50,010 bases of DNA from Flavobacteriaceae bacterium. GTDB taxonomy: Bacteria > Bacteroidota > Bacteroidia > Flavobacteriales > Flavobacteriaceae. The stretch spans positions 1 through 50,010 of the forward strand of contig JANQKN010000011.1 of the NCBI GenBank assembly GCA_028281065.1, given 5' to 3'. Below the pieces are notes generated by a model. That model was not told the origin of the DNA and ran no database searches. It was given only the letters and a program-made list of their open reading frames with translations. Below are positions 40,321-49,428 of this stretch, one piece after another; position 1 is the stretch's first letter; each line of letters starts with the position of its first letter. The position numbers and the translations under genes are program-made.

Positions 40321-41403
40321 CTAGTTTGGAAATAAACTTCGGTCCAATCCAGGGACAATTCGTAATGCGTTTTTGTAATATACTTTTTTAAGGACTTCGT
40401 CGGGTAAATCCATCCCGTACATGGCCCAAAAGGCGTGGTATTTTTTGTGGTAGGGGAAATATTCATCATCGCTTTCCAAAACGCGGAAATAGGTGGGGAA
40501 TTCATGGGGTTTCCAGCTATCTTTTCCAAATAAGATACGGTCTTGATATTTAATGAAAAATGCCTTGGCGGCTCGGGGTTGCCTCCCCAATTCGGCAATA
40601 ATGGCACCGATACCCACATTCATGTTGGGGATTTCGTCCAATAGCCTGCCCAAGGTTCCCAAATCGTTGGCATACCATCCCATATGGGCATTGATAAAGG
40701 TAGTATTGGGGTGTTTTTTGAACATTCGGTGCTGTTCGGCAATAAGTTGTTCCCAAGGGGCAGGATTGTCGGGTCCCCGCTTTCTTCTGGGTCTTAGTTT
40801 TAATTCCAACCAGCGTTCGTTGTCGCTGTCGAAATCATCCCAAAAAGATTTAGGGTCGGCTGTATGGATAAGGACTGGAATGCCCAATTCCGCACATTTG
40901 GCCCAAATGGGATCCAAACGCGGATCGTCTACAGCTACTCTTTTTCCATCTGTGTCTTCATACCGCAATCCCAGGCTTTTGTAGATTTTCAATCCCCGGG
41001 CTCCATTTTCACAATCCTCTTCCAGTTGTTGTAGCGTTTTTTCTATCCAACCGTCTTCCCCCACACCATCGAAATCGATATTGGCGAAGACAACAAAGCG
41101 GTTGGGGTAGTTATCTTTAATGTTCTGAACACTTTGCTGAAGCAAAGTCCCAGAGCGACCGCTTAAATTAACCATGATTTGTAGATTGAGTGTATCCATG
41201 GCAGCTACTACGGGACTTAAGTCTTGGTTAGCCATTTGGTATTGATGCCCATGAATGTCGATAAACGGAAATTTAGCTTTCAGTATAGGTTCCCCTTCAA
41301 CAACGAGGGTAGAAGTAGGGTTGTATTCTTCGAAAGTAAGGTCTTGTGCTATGCTTACTTGAATGGAAAGCCCTAGAAGAATGAAAAAGTAAAATGTCTT
41401 CAT
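40321..41403 (-). CDS. exported amidohydrolase-family protein
   Basis: A 360-aa metallohydrolase of the TIM-barrel amidohydrolase (COG2159-like) group. The signal peptide is MKTFYFFILLGLSIQVSIAQ. Metal-site motifs are DIHGHQYQ (about 48-55), VLIHTADPKSFW, FINAHMGWY and LFGKDSWKPHEF. The ATG at 41403 is used because it gives a full signal peptide; an upstream in-frame start would precede it. Possible reactions include decarboxylation or amide/lactone hydrolysis; the substrate is unknown. It heads the minus-strand run with the cupin, HAD and later genes. Confidence 0.9.
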   Translation of the reverse strand: MKTFYFFILLGLSIQVSIAQDLTFEEYNPTSTLVVEGEPILKAKFPFIDIHGHQYQMANQDLSPVVAAMDTLNLQIMVNLSGRSGTLLQQSVQNIKDNYPNRFVVFANIDFDGVGEDGWIEKTLQQLEEDCENGARGLKIYKSLGLRYEDTDGKRVAVDDPRLDPIWAKCAELGIPVLIHTADPKSFWDDFDSDNERWLELKLRPRRKRGPDNPAPWEQLIAEQHRMFKKHPNTTFINAHMGWYANDLGTLGRLLDEIPNMNVGIGAIIAELGRQPRAAKAFFIKYQDRILFGKDSWKPHEFPTYFRVLESDDEYFPYHKKYHAFWAMYGMDLPDEVLKKVYYKNALRIVPGLDRSLFPN

Positions 41404-41535
41404 GTGTGGATTGATTTTGGACTTAAATGTAAAAAGACCCAATTGCTAACGAAAGCTATTTAGTACAGCTTTAACAAGGTTTCCCATATCGCGGAGCTAT
41501 GGTTTTGGTCGAATATCGCTGAGAAAATTTAAGCG

Positions 41536-42213
41536 CTAAAGGTCAAAGCTTGGAGTCATCGATATGGTAATCATAAAAACGATAATCATGATAGGTATGG
41601 CAATGATAATGGCTGATAGAAACCAGTTGAGTATCGTCATCCCCCAACCAAATTTTTGAGCTGCTTTTATACCAATGAGCAATAAAACAAAACCCCAAAT
41701 ACCCAATAGGGTCTCAAGGGTATTAAAAGTATACCAAATGGTATCGCCGTATTCAGGGTTTTTCCAGTCATTACTGGTAAAAAGTCCATCCCCAAGGAGT
41801 ATTATTTTGGGTAACAAGAAAAACAAGGTGGCTACAGTGGGGATAATTGACCATGCCATAACCGCCCGGCATTGTTCAGCATCGGCAGTACCGCCCAACC
41901 ACTTTCCGGTAGCACTAACGACCCAGGCATTGAGGTAATTGAAAACCAACCCGACCAAAGCACCTAGTGGGATAGCAATAAGAAATAGCATAAAGAGGGA
42001 GTAACGATCACCCAGCATCCATGCTGAGATTTGATCGATTCCCAGAATCCCCCCATTTATTATAAACAGGAGGTTAACATATTTTGTGGGTTCCTTGGCT
42101 AATATATATTCGAAGGTTGGTTTGGGTCTATACCAAATAGATAACCATAACTTATTGGGGTCTACATTGTATTCGGGTTCCTCGAATTCCTCGAAAGGAG
42201 AGTGGTGTTCCAT
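41536..42213 (-). CDS. YIP1-family membrane protein
   Basis: A 225-aa protein with a cytoplasmic N-terminal WLSIWYRPKPTFEYILAKEP segment, typical of bacterial Yip1-domain proteins, and five hydrophobic segments (about 46-62, 72-92, 120-142, 175-190 and 198-220). The function of bacterial members is unknown. It follows prfB by 10 nt and is probably transcribed with it. Confidence 0.9.
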   Translation of the reverse strand: MEHHSPFEEFEEPEYNVDPNKLWLSIWYRPKPTFEYILAKEPTKYVNLLFIINGGILGIDQISAWMLGDRYSLFMLFLIAIPLGALVGLVFNYLNAWVVSATGKWLGGTADAEQCRAVMAWSIIPTVATLFFLLPKIILLGDGLFTSNDWKNPEYGDTIWYTFNTLETLLGIWGFVLLLIGIKAAQKFGWGMTILNWFLSAIIIAIPIMIIVFMITISMTPSFDL

Positions 42214-42223
42214 AAATGTGTGG

Positions 42224-43331
42224 TTATAGTTCGTTTTCTTTTTCCCCCTGTCCCATCATCATGAGATATTCTTTCAGGAATTCATCAATTTCGCCATTGA
42301 GGACCGCATCGGTATTACCGGTTTCGTAAGAAGTCCGTACGTCCTTGACCAATTTATAGGGATGTAATACATAGTTGCGTATTTGCGACCCCCATTCTAT
42401 AGCCATCTTGCTATCTTCTATTTCGGCCCGTTGTTCCATTTGCTTGCGCAATTCGATCTCGTACAATTGCGATTTCAGCATTTGCATTGCAGTAGCCCTG
42501 TTATCGTGCTGCGATCGGGAGTTGGAACACGAAATTTGAATCCCTGTAGGCTTGTGGAACAATTGTACTTTGGTCTCTACCTTGTTTACATTCTGTCCTC
42601 CCGCACCACTGGATCGTGCCGTGGTAATCTCTATATCGGCTGGGTTTATTTCAACTTCAATACTGTCGTCTACCATAGGGTATACGTATACACTTACAAA
42701 ACTGGTGTGGCGTTTGGCATTGCTGTCGAAAGGGGAGATCCTTACCAAACGGTGCACGCCATTTTCACCTTTTAGCCAACCAAAACCATATTCACCTTCA
42801 ATTTCGAGGGTTACGGTTTTTATCCCAGCTACATCTCCGGGTTGAAAATTGAGTTCCTTTACTTTAAAGCCCTGCTTTTCGGCCCACATAAGGTACATGC
42901 GCATGAGCATTTGGGCCCAGTCGCAGCTTTCGGTTCCTCCAGCACCTGCAGTAATCTGTAAAACGGCCGAAAGGTCGTCGCCTTCTTCACTCAGCATATT
43001 ACGGAATTCGAGCGCCTCTATGGATTCTAAAGCGGTTTGGTAACTGGAAGATAAAGTTTCGGCATCGCCTTCCCCTTCCTTTAGGAACTCGAGCATTACT
43101 TCGGTATCGTCGGTGAGGGATACCCCTTTTTCATAATCCTCCACCCACTTCTTTTTGTTGCGGAGTTGTTTCATAAAGGCTTCTGCCTCTTGGGGGTTGT
43201 TCCAGAAATTGGGGTCGAAGGTTTTTTCTTCGTCGTTGCTTATTTCTATGCGTTTTCCTTCAACGTCAAAGATACCTCCTTAACGCATCCAGGCGATTTC
43301 TAAGATCTTTTAACTGATCGGTTGTTATCAT
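42224..43331 (-). CDS. prfB: peptide chain release factor 2, with programmed +1 frameshift
   Basis: RF2 recognises UGA and UAA at the ribosome. The gene begins at ATG 43331, runs 21 codons in the first frame to an in-frame TGA (43268-43266), then continues in the +1 frame (skipping base 43268) to 42224. It gives 368 aa, the normal RF2 length. The shift site reads AGGAGG-TAT-CTT-TGA-C, matching the classic RF2 site with its internal Shine-Dalgarno-like AGGAGG. The C-terminal part has the SPF anticodon-like motif (about 199-201) and the GGQ hydrolysis motif (about 244-246). Translation from 43174 alone would be an N-terminally truncated reading. YIP1 follows at 10 nt. Confidence 0.95.
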
Positions 43332-43338
43332 GAAGTCT

Positions 43339-43357
43339 TAATTTTGATGTAAAATTA
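43339..43357. promoter_or_regulatory. overlapping divergent -7 elements between prfB and the metalloprotease gene
   Basis: TAATTTTG on plus (43339-43346), a perfect match, and TAATTTTA on minus (43357-43350), one base off, 18 nt before the prfB ATG. The plus element lies 93 nt from the metalloprotease ATG, so its role is less sure. Confidence 0.4.
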
Positions 43358-43439
43358 GAATTAAAATCTGCATGCGGAAACTAATTTCAAGAATTATTTA
43401 GTAGCTTAGGGCATTCCCCCTTATTTAAAAATCTGACTT

Positions 43440-45878
43440 ATGATAAATCGTATTTTTTTGGTGTTGCTGCTCTTGGCTACAAGCTCAGCAATGGCACAGT
43501 TTCTAGAAGGAAAGAAACAGTTGGAAAATTTTATGGGATTCTTCAATTTCTACTATGCGGGGGATGAGGGATCTATATACTTAGAAGTCCCTTCAGGAAA
43601 GCTTGAAAACGAGTTTATGTATGTCCATTCCCTACGGACGGGAGTAGGTTCCAACGATATCGGAATAGACCGAGGGCAGTTGGGGGGAGAAGCTGTTGTT
43701 AAGTTCATAAAAGCGGGGAATAAAATCTTGCTTGTACAACCCAATTTGGAGTATCGGGCCATTTCCAAAAATGACCTGGAACGACGATCGGTATCCGAAG
43801 CTTTTGCTTCTTCTGTACTATTTGGATTTACCATAAAAGAAACCAAGGATTCCAATTACATTATAGATCTCACGCCTTTTTTAATGCAGGATTCCCATGA
43901 GATTATCCGAAAACTAAAAGCACAGAAAGAAGGGACCTATAAATTGGACAAAACCCGCAATGCCATTTGGATGGAACGCACTAAGGCTTTTCCCAAAAAC
44001 TGCGAGTTCGAAGCATTGCTCACCTATACGGGGCAACCCACGGGAAGGAAATTGGCTACCGTAGCTCCCGAAGTATCTTCCTTTTCGGTGATACAACACA
44101 TTAGTTTTGTCGAGTTACCCGATTCCAATTACCAACCGAGGGAGTTCGATACCCGAAGTGGTTCGTATCCTTTGACCTATTTGGATTATAGCACCCCCAT
44201 CTGGGAACCCATAAAGAAGCGCTACATAACCCGCCACCGGTTGGAGAAGAAGAATCCCAATGCTACCGTGAGCGAAGCGGTGAAACCTATTATTTATTAT
44301 TTAGATCCCGGAACCCCGGAGCCTGTACGATCGGCCCTCATGGAAGGAGCCCAATGGTGGAACCAGGCTTTCGAGGCCATAGGGTATAAAGATGCCTTTC
44401 AGGTTAAATTGTTGCCGCCAGATGCGGATCCTATGGATGTACGGTACAATGTGATACAATGGGTGCACCGATCTACCCGTGGCTGGAGCTATGGGGGAGG
44501 TGTGACCGATCCCCGAACTGGGGAAATCATTAAAGGCCATGTGAGTTTGGGAAGTTTACGGATCCGTCAGGATTTTATGATTGCCCAAGCGCTTACAAAC
44601 CAACCTTTTAAAGACAACGATGCCAACCATCTGGCCATGCTGGAAATGGCCTTGGCTCGTATCCGTCAGTTATCTGCTCATGAAGTAGGACATACCTTGG
44701 GGTTTGCCCATAACTTTGCGGCCAGTTCCAACGATCGGGCCAGTGTTATGGACTACCCACATCCCCAGTTGGAGTTTAAAGGTGGACAAATCGATTTTTC
44801 GGATGCCTACGATACGGGCATAGGGGAATGGGACAAAGTAACTGTTGCCTATAGCTATAGTGATGCTCCTAATGGGGTGGATGAAAAAGTACATCTCAAT
44901 TCCATTTTGGAAGGTGCTTACGCCAAAGGACTTCGTTATATTACCGATAGCGATGCCCGTGCCCAATCGGGTGCCCATGGAACAGCACATTTGTGGGACA
45001 ACGGGGAAAGCCCTTCCGAAGAGTTGGAACGCGTCCTTTCCCTTCGGAAAAAAGCCATAGCCAATTTTTCAAAAGACAACATACGAACCGGGGAACCCTA
45101 CACAGTTTTGGAAGATGTATTTGTGCCTTTGTATTTCTTCCATAGATACCAAACCGAAGCTGCTGTAAAGGCCATTGGGGGTATGGAATACGATTATTTG
45201 GTAAAAGGTTACAATGGCTCCGATACGCGATACCTTTCTAAAAAAGTACAGGAGGATGCCTTGGATGCTCTTCTAAAAACCCTGGATGTGGAAACCTTGC
45301 GTATTCCTGAGGATAAATTGAAACTATTCCCTCCAAGGGCTTTTGGTTATCCTAGGGACCGTGAATCGTTTAAAAGTAAAATGGGCGTTAGCTTCGATGC
45401 CTTGGGAGCGGCTGCCACAGCTTCCAAAATGTCCCTTCAATTGTTACTGAACCCAGAGCGTGCTAACCGATTGATCCAGCAAAAAGCCATAGACAAAAAC
45501 AATTTGGGATTGAAGGATGTTCAGGATGCCTTGACAACGAAGGTGTTCGGAAAGAGTAAAGGAGATGGGTATACAGCAGAAATCGATAAAACCGTGCAGT
45601 TTACCACCCTACAGTATTTAATGAATCTAGCTGCCAGCTCTAGAAGCATCCCGCAGGTAAAAGCCATTACTTTGGAAACCCTTAAACAATTAAAGAAGGA
45701 TTTAAGCTACAATCCGAGTGAATATAACCGCTATTTACAATCGCAGATAGATACCTTTCTAAAGGCACCCAGCAAGTTCAAGGTGTTCTCGGTTCCGAGT
45801 ATTCCGGATGGGAGTCCCATCGGGAGTTGGCAATGCCATTGGAATGGTGATGAAGCCCACGAAGCGGAAAAACATTAA
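43440..45878 (+). CDS. exported zinc-dependent metalloprotease (DUF5117/DUF4953)
   Basis: An 812-aa secreted protease of the Bacteroidota DUF5117-DUF4953 type. The signal peptide ends near SSAMAQ (about residue 19). The N-terminal DUF5117 part (about 80-270) has ISFVELPDSNYQPREFDTRS and a long beta region. The metzincin-like zinc site is HEVGHTLGFAH with ligands His414, His418 and His424 and catalytic Glu415. The DUF4953 part continues through VMDYPHPQLEF and AHLWDNGESP. The target is unknown. Two secreted or enzyme genes follow on the same strand with short gaps. Confidence 0.93.
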   Translation: MINRIFLVLLLLATSSAMAQFLEGKKQLENFMGFFNFYYAGDEGSIYLEVPSGKLENEFMYVHSLRTGVGSNDIGIDRGQLGGEAVVKFIKAGNKILLVQPNLEYRAISKNDLERRSVSEAFASSVLFGFTIKETKDSNYIIDLTPFLMQDSHEIIRKLKAQKEGTYKLDKTRNAIWMERTKAFPKNCEFEALLTYTGQPTGRKLATVAPEVSSFSVIQHISFVELPDSNYQPREFDTRSGSYPLTYLDYSTPIWEPIKKRYITRHRLEKKNPNATVSEAVKPIIYYLDPGTPEPVRSALMEGAQWWNQAFEAIGYKDAFQVKLLPPDADPMDVRYNVIQWVHRSTRGWSYGGGVTDPRTGEIIKGHVSLGSLRIRQDFMIAQALTNQPFKDNDANHLAMLEMALARIRQLSAHEVGHTLGFAHNFAASSNDRASVMDYPHPQLEFKGGQIDFSDAYDTGIGEWDKVTVAYSYSDAPNGVDEKVHLNSILEGAYAKGLRYITDSDARAQSGAHGTAHLWDNGESPSEELERVLSLRKKAIANFSKDNIRTGEPYTVLEDVFVPLYFFHRYQTEAAVKAIGGMEYDYLVKGYNGSDTRYLSKKVQEDALDALLKTLDVETLRIPEDKLKLFPPRAFGYPRDRESFKSKMGVSFDALGAAATASKMSLQLLLNPERANRLIQQKAIDKNNLGLKDVQDALTTKVFGKSKGDGYTAEIDKTVQFTTLQYLMNLAASSRSIPQVKAITLETLKQLKKDLSYNPSEYNRYLQSQIDTFLKAPSKFKVFSVPSIPDGSPIGSWQCHWNGDEAHEAEKH

Positions 45879-45904
45879 ATTTGTATTACATAACCTCACC
45901 CCCT

Positions 45905-46516
45905 ATGAAATATATAATCCTTTTCCTCTGTATATTGGGGACGGCCGTTACACAGGCACAGAACGACAAGGCCTATGTGGAAGGGCTTATCCAAGAGTTT
46001 ACCCAAAAACTGAACGATCGTGGTATCCATGACTATTTCATTGCCCAGCATTATTGTTCTGGGAAGATCGAGATGTTTCAAATAGATGGGAAAATGTGTG
46101 TTACCAAAGACACCTATGTAGAGACTTATGTACTTTGGAAAGAGGACGAACAATCCTTTTTGAAAAAAATAGACAATTGCGGTTTGTTTCATTCGGTAAC
46201 CCTAGCCGACGATGCCCTGTACGATTACTACCTATCTAACAGGGAAGCAATAAAAACCGAAACCGTAAAGAAATATAGAAGTGAAAATTACGACGGAAAA
46301 CCTGCAAGCAGCAGAAAAGTACAACCTTGTTTCCGTAGTTATGCCCTAGGGGCGAAGGGAGAAGGCGCACAGGGTACTTATAATTTGTTCGATGTAAGTA
46401 ATACATCCGAAGAAGGTGCCAATACCAATTATAGTTTCAATTCCAACCTCAAAGTTGTGCAATTGAACGAATTACTTGCCGACGAAGTAAAAAAACATAC
46501 ATTCAAAAGATTTTAA
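45905..46516 (+). CDS. exported protein of unknown function
   Basis: A 203-aa secreted protein. ATG at 45905 gives the signal peptide MKYIILFLCILGTAVTQAQ; an earlier in-frame TTG at 45881 is not needed. The mature part has four cysteines (in YCSGKIEMF, KMCVTKD, NCGLFHS and QPCFRS), possibly paired, and reads as mixed alpha/beta. I do not recognise the family. It lies 26 nt after the metalloprotease stop, so co-expression, perhaps as a substrate or helper, is plausible but unproven. Confidence 0.75.
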   Translation: MKYIILFLCILGTAVTQAQNDKAYVEGLIQEFTQKLNDRGIHDYFIAQHYCSGKIEMFQIDGKMCVTKDTYVETYVLWKEDEQSFLKKIDNCGLFHSVTLADDALYDYYLSNREAIKTETVKKYRSENYDGKPASSRKVQPCFRSYALGAKGEGAQGTYNLFDVSNTSEEGANTNYSFNSNLKVVQLNELLADEVKKHTFKRF

Positions 46517-46538
46517 TAACATAGGTTTCCCCAAAAAA

Positions 46539-47564
46539 ATGATCATAGACTTACGAAGCGATACCGTAACCAAACCCACCCCAGAAATGCTCGAATTCAT
46601 GTCACGGGCAGAGGTGGGAGACGATGTATATAAAGAAGATCCCACTGTAAATGAACTGGAAGAACGCCTAGCCAACCTTTTTGGGATGGATCAAGGTTTG
46701 TTTTTCCCTTCGGGCAGTATGGCCAACCAAGCCGCGATAAAGCTGCATACCAATCCTGGTGAACAGCTTATTTGCGACCAATGGGCCCATGTGTTTAATT
46801 ACGAAGGAGGAGGGGCCTCGTTCAATAGTGGTGTATCCTGTAAGCTTATCGAAGGGGATCGGGGTATGATCAATGCCCAACAGGTTGAAGAAGCCATAAA
46901 CCCTCCCGATTTTTATCACAGCCCGTTAACCACTTTAGTGGCCGTAGAGAATACGACCAACAAAGGAGGAGGAGCCTGTTATGATTTTTCGGAATTGGAA
47001 AAGATTAAAACGGTTTGCGATATCCACGGTTTAAAGTACCATATGGATGGAGCGCGTATCATGAATGCTTTGGTAGCCAAGAACGAAGACCCTACCAATT
47101 ACGGAAGGATTTTCGACAGCATATCCATTTGTTTAAGCAAGGGGCTTGGAGCCCCCTTGGGAACCGTTTTACTGGGAACCAAGGAAACCATGGACAATGC
47201 CATGCGGATTAGAAAGGTATTGGGTGGAGGAATGCGACAGGTTGGCTATGTGGCAGCAGCAGGGGTCTATGCCTTGGATCACCATATAGAACGTTTGGCC
47301 GAAGACCACCAAAGGGCTTTGGAGATCGCCTTGGTATTAAAAGGACAGGATTATGTGAGAGAAGTAGAGCCTACGGAAACCAACATCGTAATCTTTTATT
47401 TGGAAAACCATGTAAAGGAGGAAAAGTTTATGAAGGACCTAGAGAAGCAGAATATTAAAATAAGCAATATGGGGCAAGGAAAGCTCCGCATAGTAACCCA
47501 TTTGGACTACACACAGCAAATGCACGAGTATTTTCTGGAAGTCCTTGGGGATTATGAAGCATAA
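46539..47564 (+). CDS. ltaE: low-specificity L-threonine aldolase
   Basis: A 341-aa PLP-dependent enzyme that splits L-threonine or L-allo-threonine into glycine and acetaldehyde. The start LRSDTVTKPTPEML is the family signature. The phosphate-binding region is FFPSGSMANQAAIK, and the PLP lysine is Lys201 in SICLSKGLGAPLG, with the pyridine Asp in YHMDGARIMNA. Length is standard. It follows the secreted protein gene by 22 nt, and a clear terminator follows. Confidence 0.95.
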   Translation: MIIDLRSDTVTKPTPEMLEFMSRAEVGDDVYKEDPTVNELEERLANLFGMDQGLFFPSGSMANQAAIKLHTNPGEQLICDQWAHVFNYEGGGASFNSGVSCKLIEGDRGMINAQQVEEAINPPDFYHSPLTTLVAVENTTNKGGGACYDFSELEKIKTVCDIHGLKYHMDGARIMNALVAKNEDPTNYGRIFDSISICLSKGLGAPLGTVLLGTKETMDNAMRIRKVLGGGMRQVGYVAAAGVYALDHHIERLAEDHQRALEIALVLKGQDYVREVEPTETNIVIFYLENHVKEEKFMKDLEKQNIKISNMGQGKLRIVTHLDYTQQMHEYFLEVLGDYEA

Positions 47565-47595
47565 AAAAAAGCTCCTGTGTAAGGAGCTTTTTTTT
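47565..47595. terminator. bidirectional hairpin terminator
   Basis: AAGCTCCT-gtgta-AGGAGCTT flanked by A and T runs, directly after the threonine aldolase stop and before the convergent YegP-like gene. Confidence 0.85.
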
Positions 47596-47620
47596 ATGGT
47601 ATTAGGTAATAGAAATAAAA

Positions 47621-47938
47621 TTATACTTCTTTTACATCGGCACCTGGAGCGTTGTTTTTCACAGATTCGATACCGTTTTCCATTCCGGATTCCCCAGCGT
47701 ACATTTGACTACTACCAATGATTTGTCCGTTTGTTGACTTTAAATTGAAGTGGAACTTCCCATTTTTGGCAGTTTTACGCTCCCAAAGGTCGTCATTACC
47801 ACAATTTGTCTTAACGGAGTCGATTCCGTTCATAGCACCGGCTTTGGATGCATACATTTGACTGGATAAAATCACTTGGCCGTTGGCTGCCTTTAATACA
47901 AAGTGAAATTTATCACCGCTTTTCTTTAGTTCGAACAT
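47621..47938 (-). CDS. YegP/DUF1508-family protein, tandem domains
   Basis: A 105-aa protein made of two copies of the DUF1508 unit: SGDKFHFVLKAANGQVILSS and NGKFHFNLKSTNGQIIGSSQ, each followed by an MYA-x-x-x-G-MNGI or MENGI helix. ATG at 47938 gives the normal start MFELKKSG; a longer frame reaching 48007 adds unrelated sequence. The fold is a small alpha/beta dimer of unknown role, cytosolic because there is no signal. Convergent with threonine aldolase, with the terminator between them. Confidence 0.88.
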   Translation of the reverse strand: MFELKKSGDKFHFVLKAANGQVILSSQMYASKAGAMNGIDSVKTNCGNDDLWERKTAKNGKFHFNLKSTNGQIIGSSQMYAGESGMENGIESVKNNAPGADVKEV

Positions 47939-48174
47939 ATTAATTGATTTAGTAGTTATACTTATTAATGTATCCCTAAATATCCGAAAAAAACCCTTGA
48001 CTGGCAATTTTTGTTGTTTACTTTTTAAAGGCTCTTTCCTTCCTATTTAAGAACGGGGTCAAAGCTACCATTCCCTTTTTATTTTTCAATCATTAAGGTA
48101 AACAGCTGATCGAAAATTAAATGCATTTAGGCGAAAACAAATCTTAATATGTTAAAATTAAGGGGCTTACTACA

Positions 48175-48182
48175 TAATTTTG
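48175..48182 (+). promoter_or_regulatory. -7 element (TAATTTTG) of the OmpA-family gene
   Basis: A perfect TAnnTTTG, 32 nt before the ATG at 48215. The rest of the 276-bp gap (47939-48214) shows no other gene. Confidence 0.55.
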
Positions 48183-48214
48183 GGTACACGATTTTAATCT
48201 AAACATCAACAACA

Positions 48215-49318
48215 ATGAAAAAATCTATTCTATTTGTAATCGCATGTCTTGCTTTCACCTATGCAAATGCGCAAGACTTGCCAGCTAACCCAGAACCAGG
48301 AAAATGTTACGTAAGATGTACTACCCCAGATGTTTACGTAAATGAAACGGTACAGGTTATGACTAAGCCTGCCTATAAGAAGCTTAGAACAGTTCCTGCA
48401 CAGTATGAGACCGTAACCGAAAGAGTATTGGTAAAAGAAGCTAGTAAGAAATTACGCATTGTTCCTGCTAAATGGGGAACTGAGGAAGTATCTTATGTAA
48501 AAAAGCAAGGAGCTTCTACTTTGAGTATTGTTCCTGCTTCTTTTAGAAACGATTCCGAAACCATCGAAATTAAACCAGCTTACGCACAATGGGAACTAGG
48601 AGCCCCCGCTCCCGATTGTGCTTCCAGTAACCCAGACGACTGTCGTTACTGGTGTTATAAGGGATACCCTGCCGAGTATACTACGGTAGCCGTACAGCGT
48701 TTGTCTAACGATGCCAGTACCAACAGAAACCCGATCCCGGAAAAAGGATCTTCTTATACCAAGCGTGTTATTGTACAACCTGCTTCTATAGTGGAAGAGG
48801 AAATCCCTGCTGAGTACGCTACCATTACCCGTACCGTAATGGTAAAAGATGCTGCGGTGGTAGAAGAAACGGTTCCTGCACAGTACAAAACCGTAAGCAA
48901 GGAAGTATTACAGAGCAAAGGAGGACTTACTACATGGAAAGAAGTAGAGTGTGCATTGGTAGAATACCAAGCACTTCCAATTAACTGGAACTTAAACAGT
49001 GCAACCCTTACTGCAGAAGCCAGACGTCTTATCGATACCCGTCTTATGCCTGTATTGGCACAAAACCCAGGGGTAAAGTTGGAAATCGCTTCGCATACCG
49101 ATTCCAGGGGAACCGATGCGTCCAACCAAGACCTTTCGGAGCGTAGAGCACAAGCCGTGGTTCGTTACCTACAAACCAAAGGGATTAACAGCAGTTTATT
49201 GGTAGCCAATGGATTTGGTGAAAGACGTTTAAAAAACAGATGTTCCGACGGGGTGTCCTGTACCGAAAGAGAACATGCTGTGAACCGTAGAACCGAGTTC
49301 AGATTGATCAATAACTAA
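48215..49318 (+). CDS. OmpA-family protein with an unusual repeat-rich N-terminal region
   Basis: A 367-aa envelope protein. The signal peptide is MKKSILFVIACLAFTYANAQ. The mature N-terminal half (about 25-250) holds six copies of a short PA-x-(Y/W/F) unit: PAQY61, PAKW84, PASF107, PAEY152, PAEY198 and PAQY221, the first three 23 residues apart, followed by T-rich strands and V-x-K. It also has cysteines at 31, 35, 135, 143, 147 and 246. The C-terminal OmpA domain (about 255-367) has TLTAEARRLID, HTDSRGTDASNQDLSERRAQ and RNRCSDGV-type ends, and binds peptidoglycan. The repeat half is not a standard OmpA barrel. Confidence 0.9.
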   Translation: MKKSILFVIACLAFTYANAQDLPANPEPGKCYVRCTTPDVYVNETVQVMTKPAYKKLRTVPAQYETVTERVLVKEASKKLRIVPAKWGTEEVSYVKKQGASTLSIVPASFRNDSETIEIKPAYAQWELGAPAPDCASSNPDDCRYWCYKGYPAEYTTVAVQRLSNDASTNRNPIPEKGSSYTKRVIVQPASIVEEEIPAEYATITRTVMVKDAAVVEETVPAQYKTVSKEVLQSKGGLTTWKEVECALVEYQALPINWNLNSATLTAEARRLIDTRLMPVLAQNPGVKLEIASHTDSRGTDASNQDLSERRAQAVVRYLQTKGINSSLLVANGFGERRLKNRCSDGVSCTEREHAVNRRTEFRLINN

Positions 49319-49346
49319 ACATCAGGACATTAACCATCAACGATAA

Positions 49347-49382
49347 AGAATTCCCAAAATATTTGGGAATTCTTTTTTTTTA
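49347..49382 (+). terminator. rho-independent terminator after the OmpA-family gene
   Basis: AGAATTCCCAAA-ata-TTTGGGAATTCT followed by eight or more T. Confidence 0.85.
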
Positions 49383-49384
49383 GG

Positions 49385-49392
49385 CATATTTG
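49385..49392 (+). promoter_or_regulatory. -7-like element (CATATTTG) of the thioredoxin gene
   Basis: One base off TAnnTTTG and about 36 nt before the ATG at 49429. It argues against an earlier in-frame start at 49390, which overlaps it. Confidence 0.4.
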
Positions 49393-49428
49393 GCACAAAA
49401 TATGGTAGCTTTTAATAAACCATTTTTC

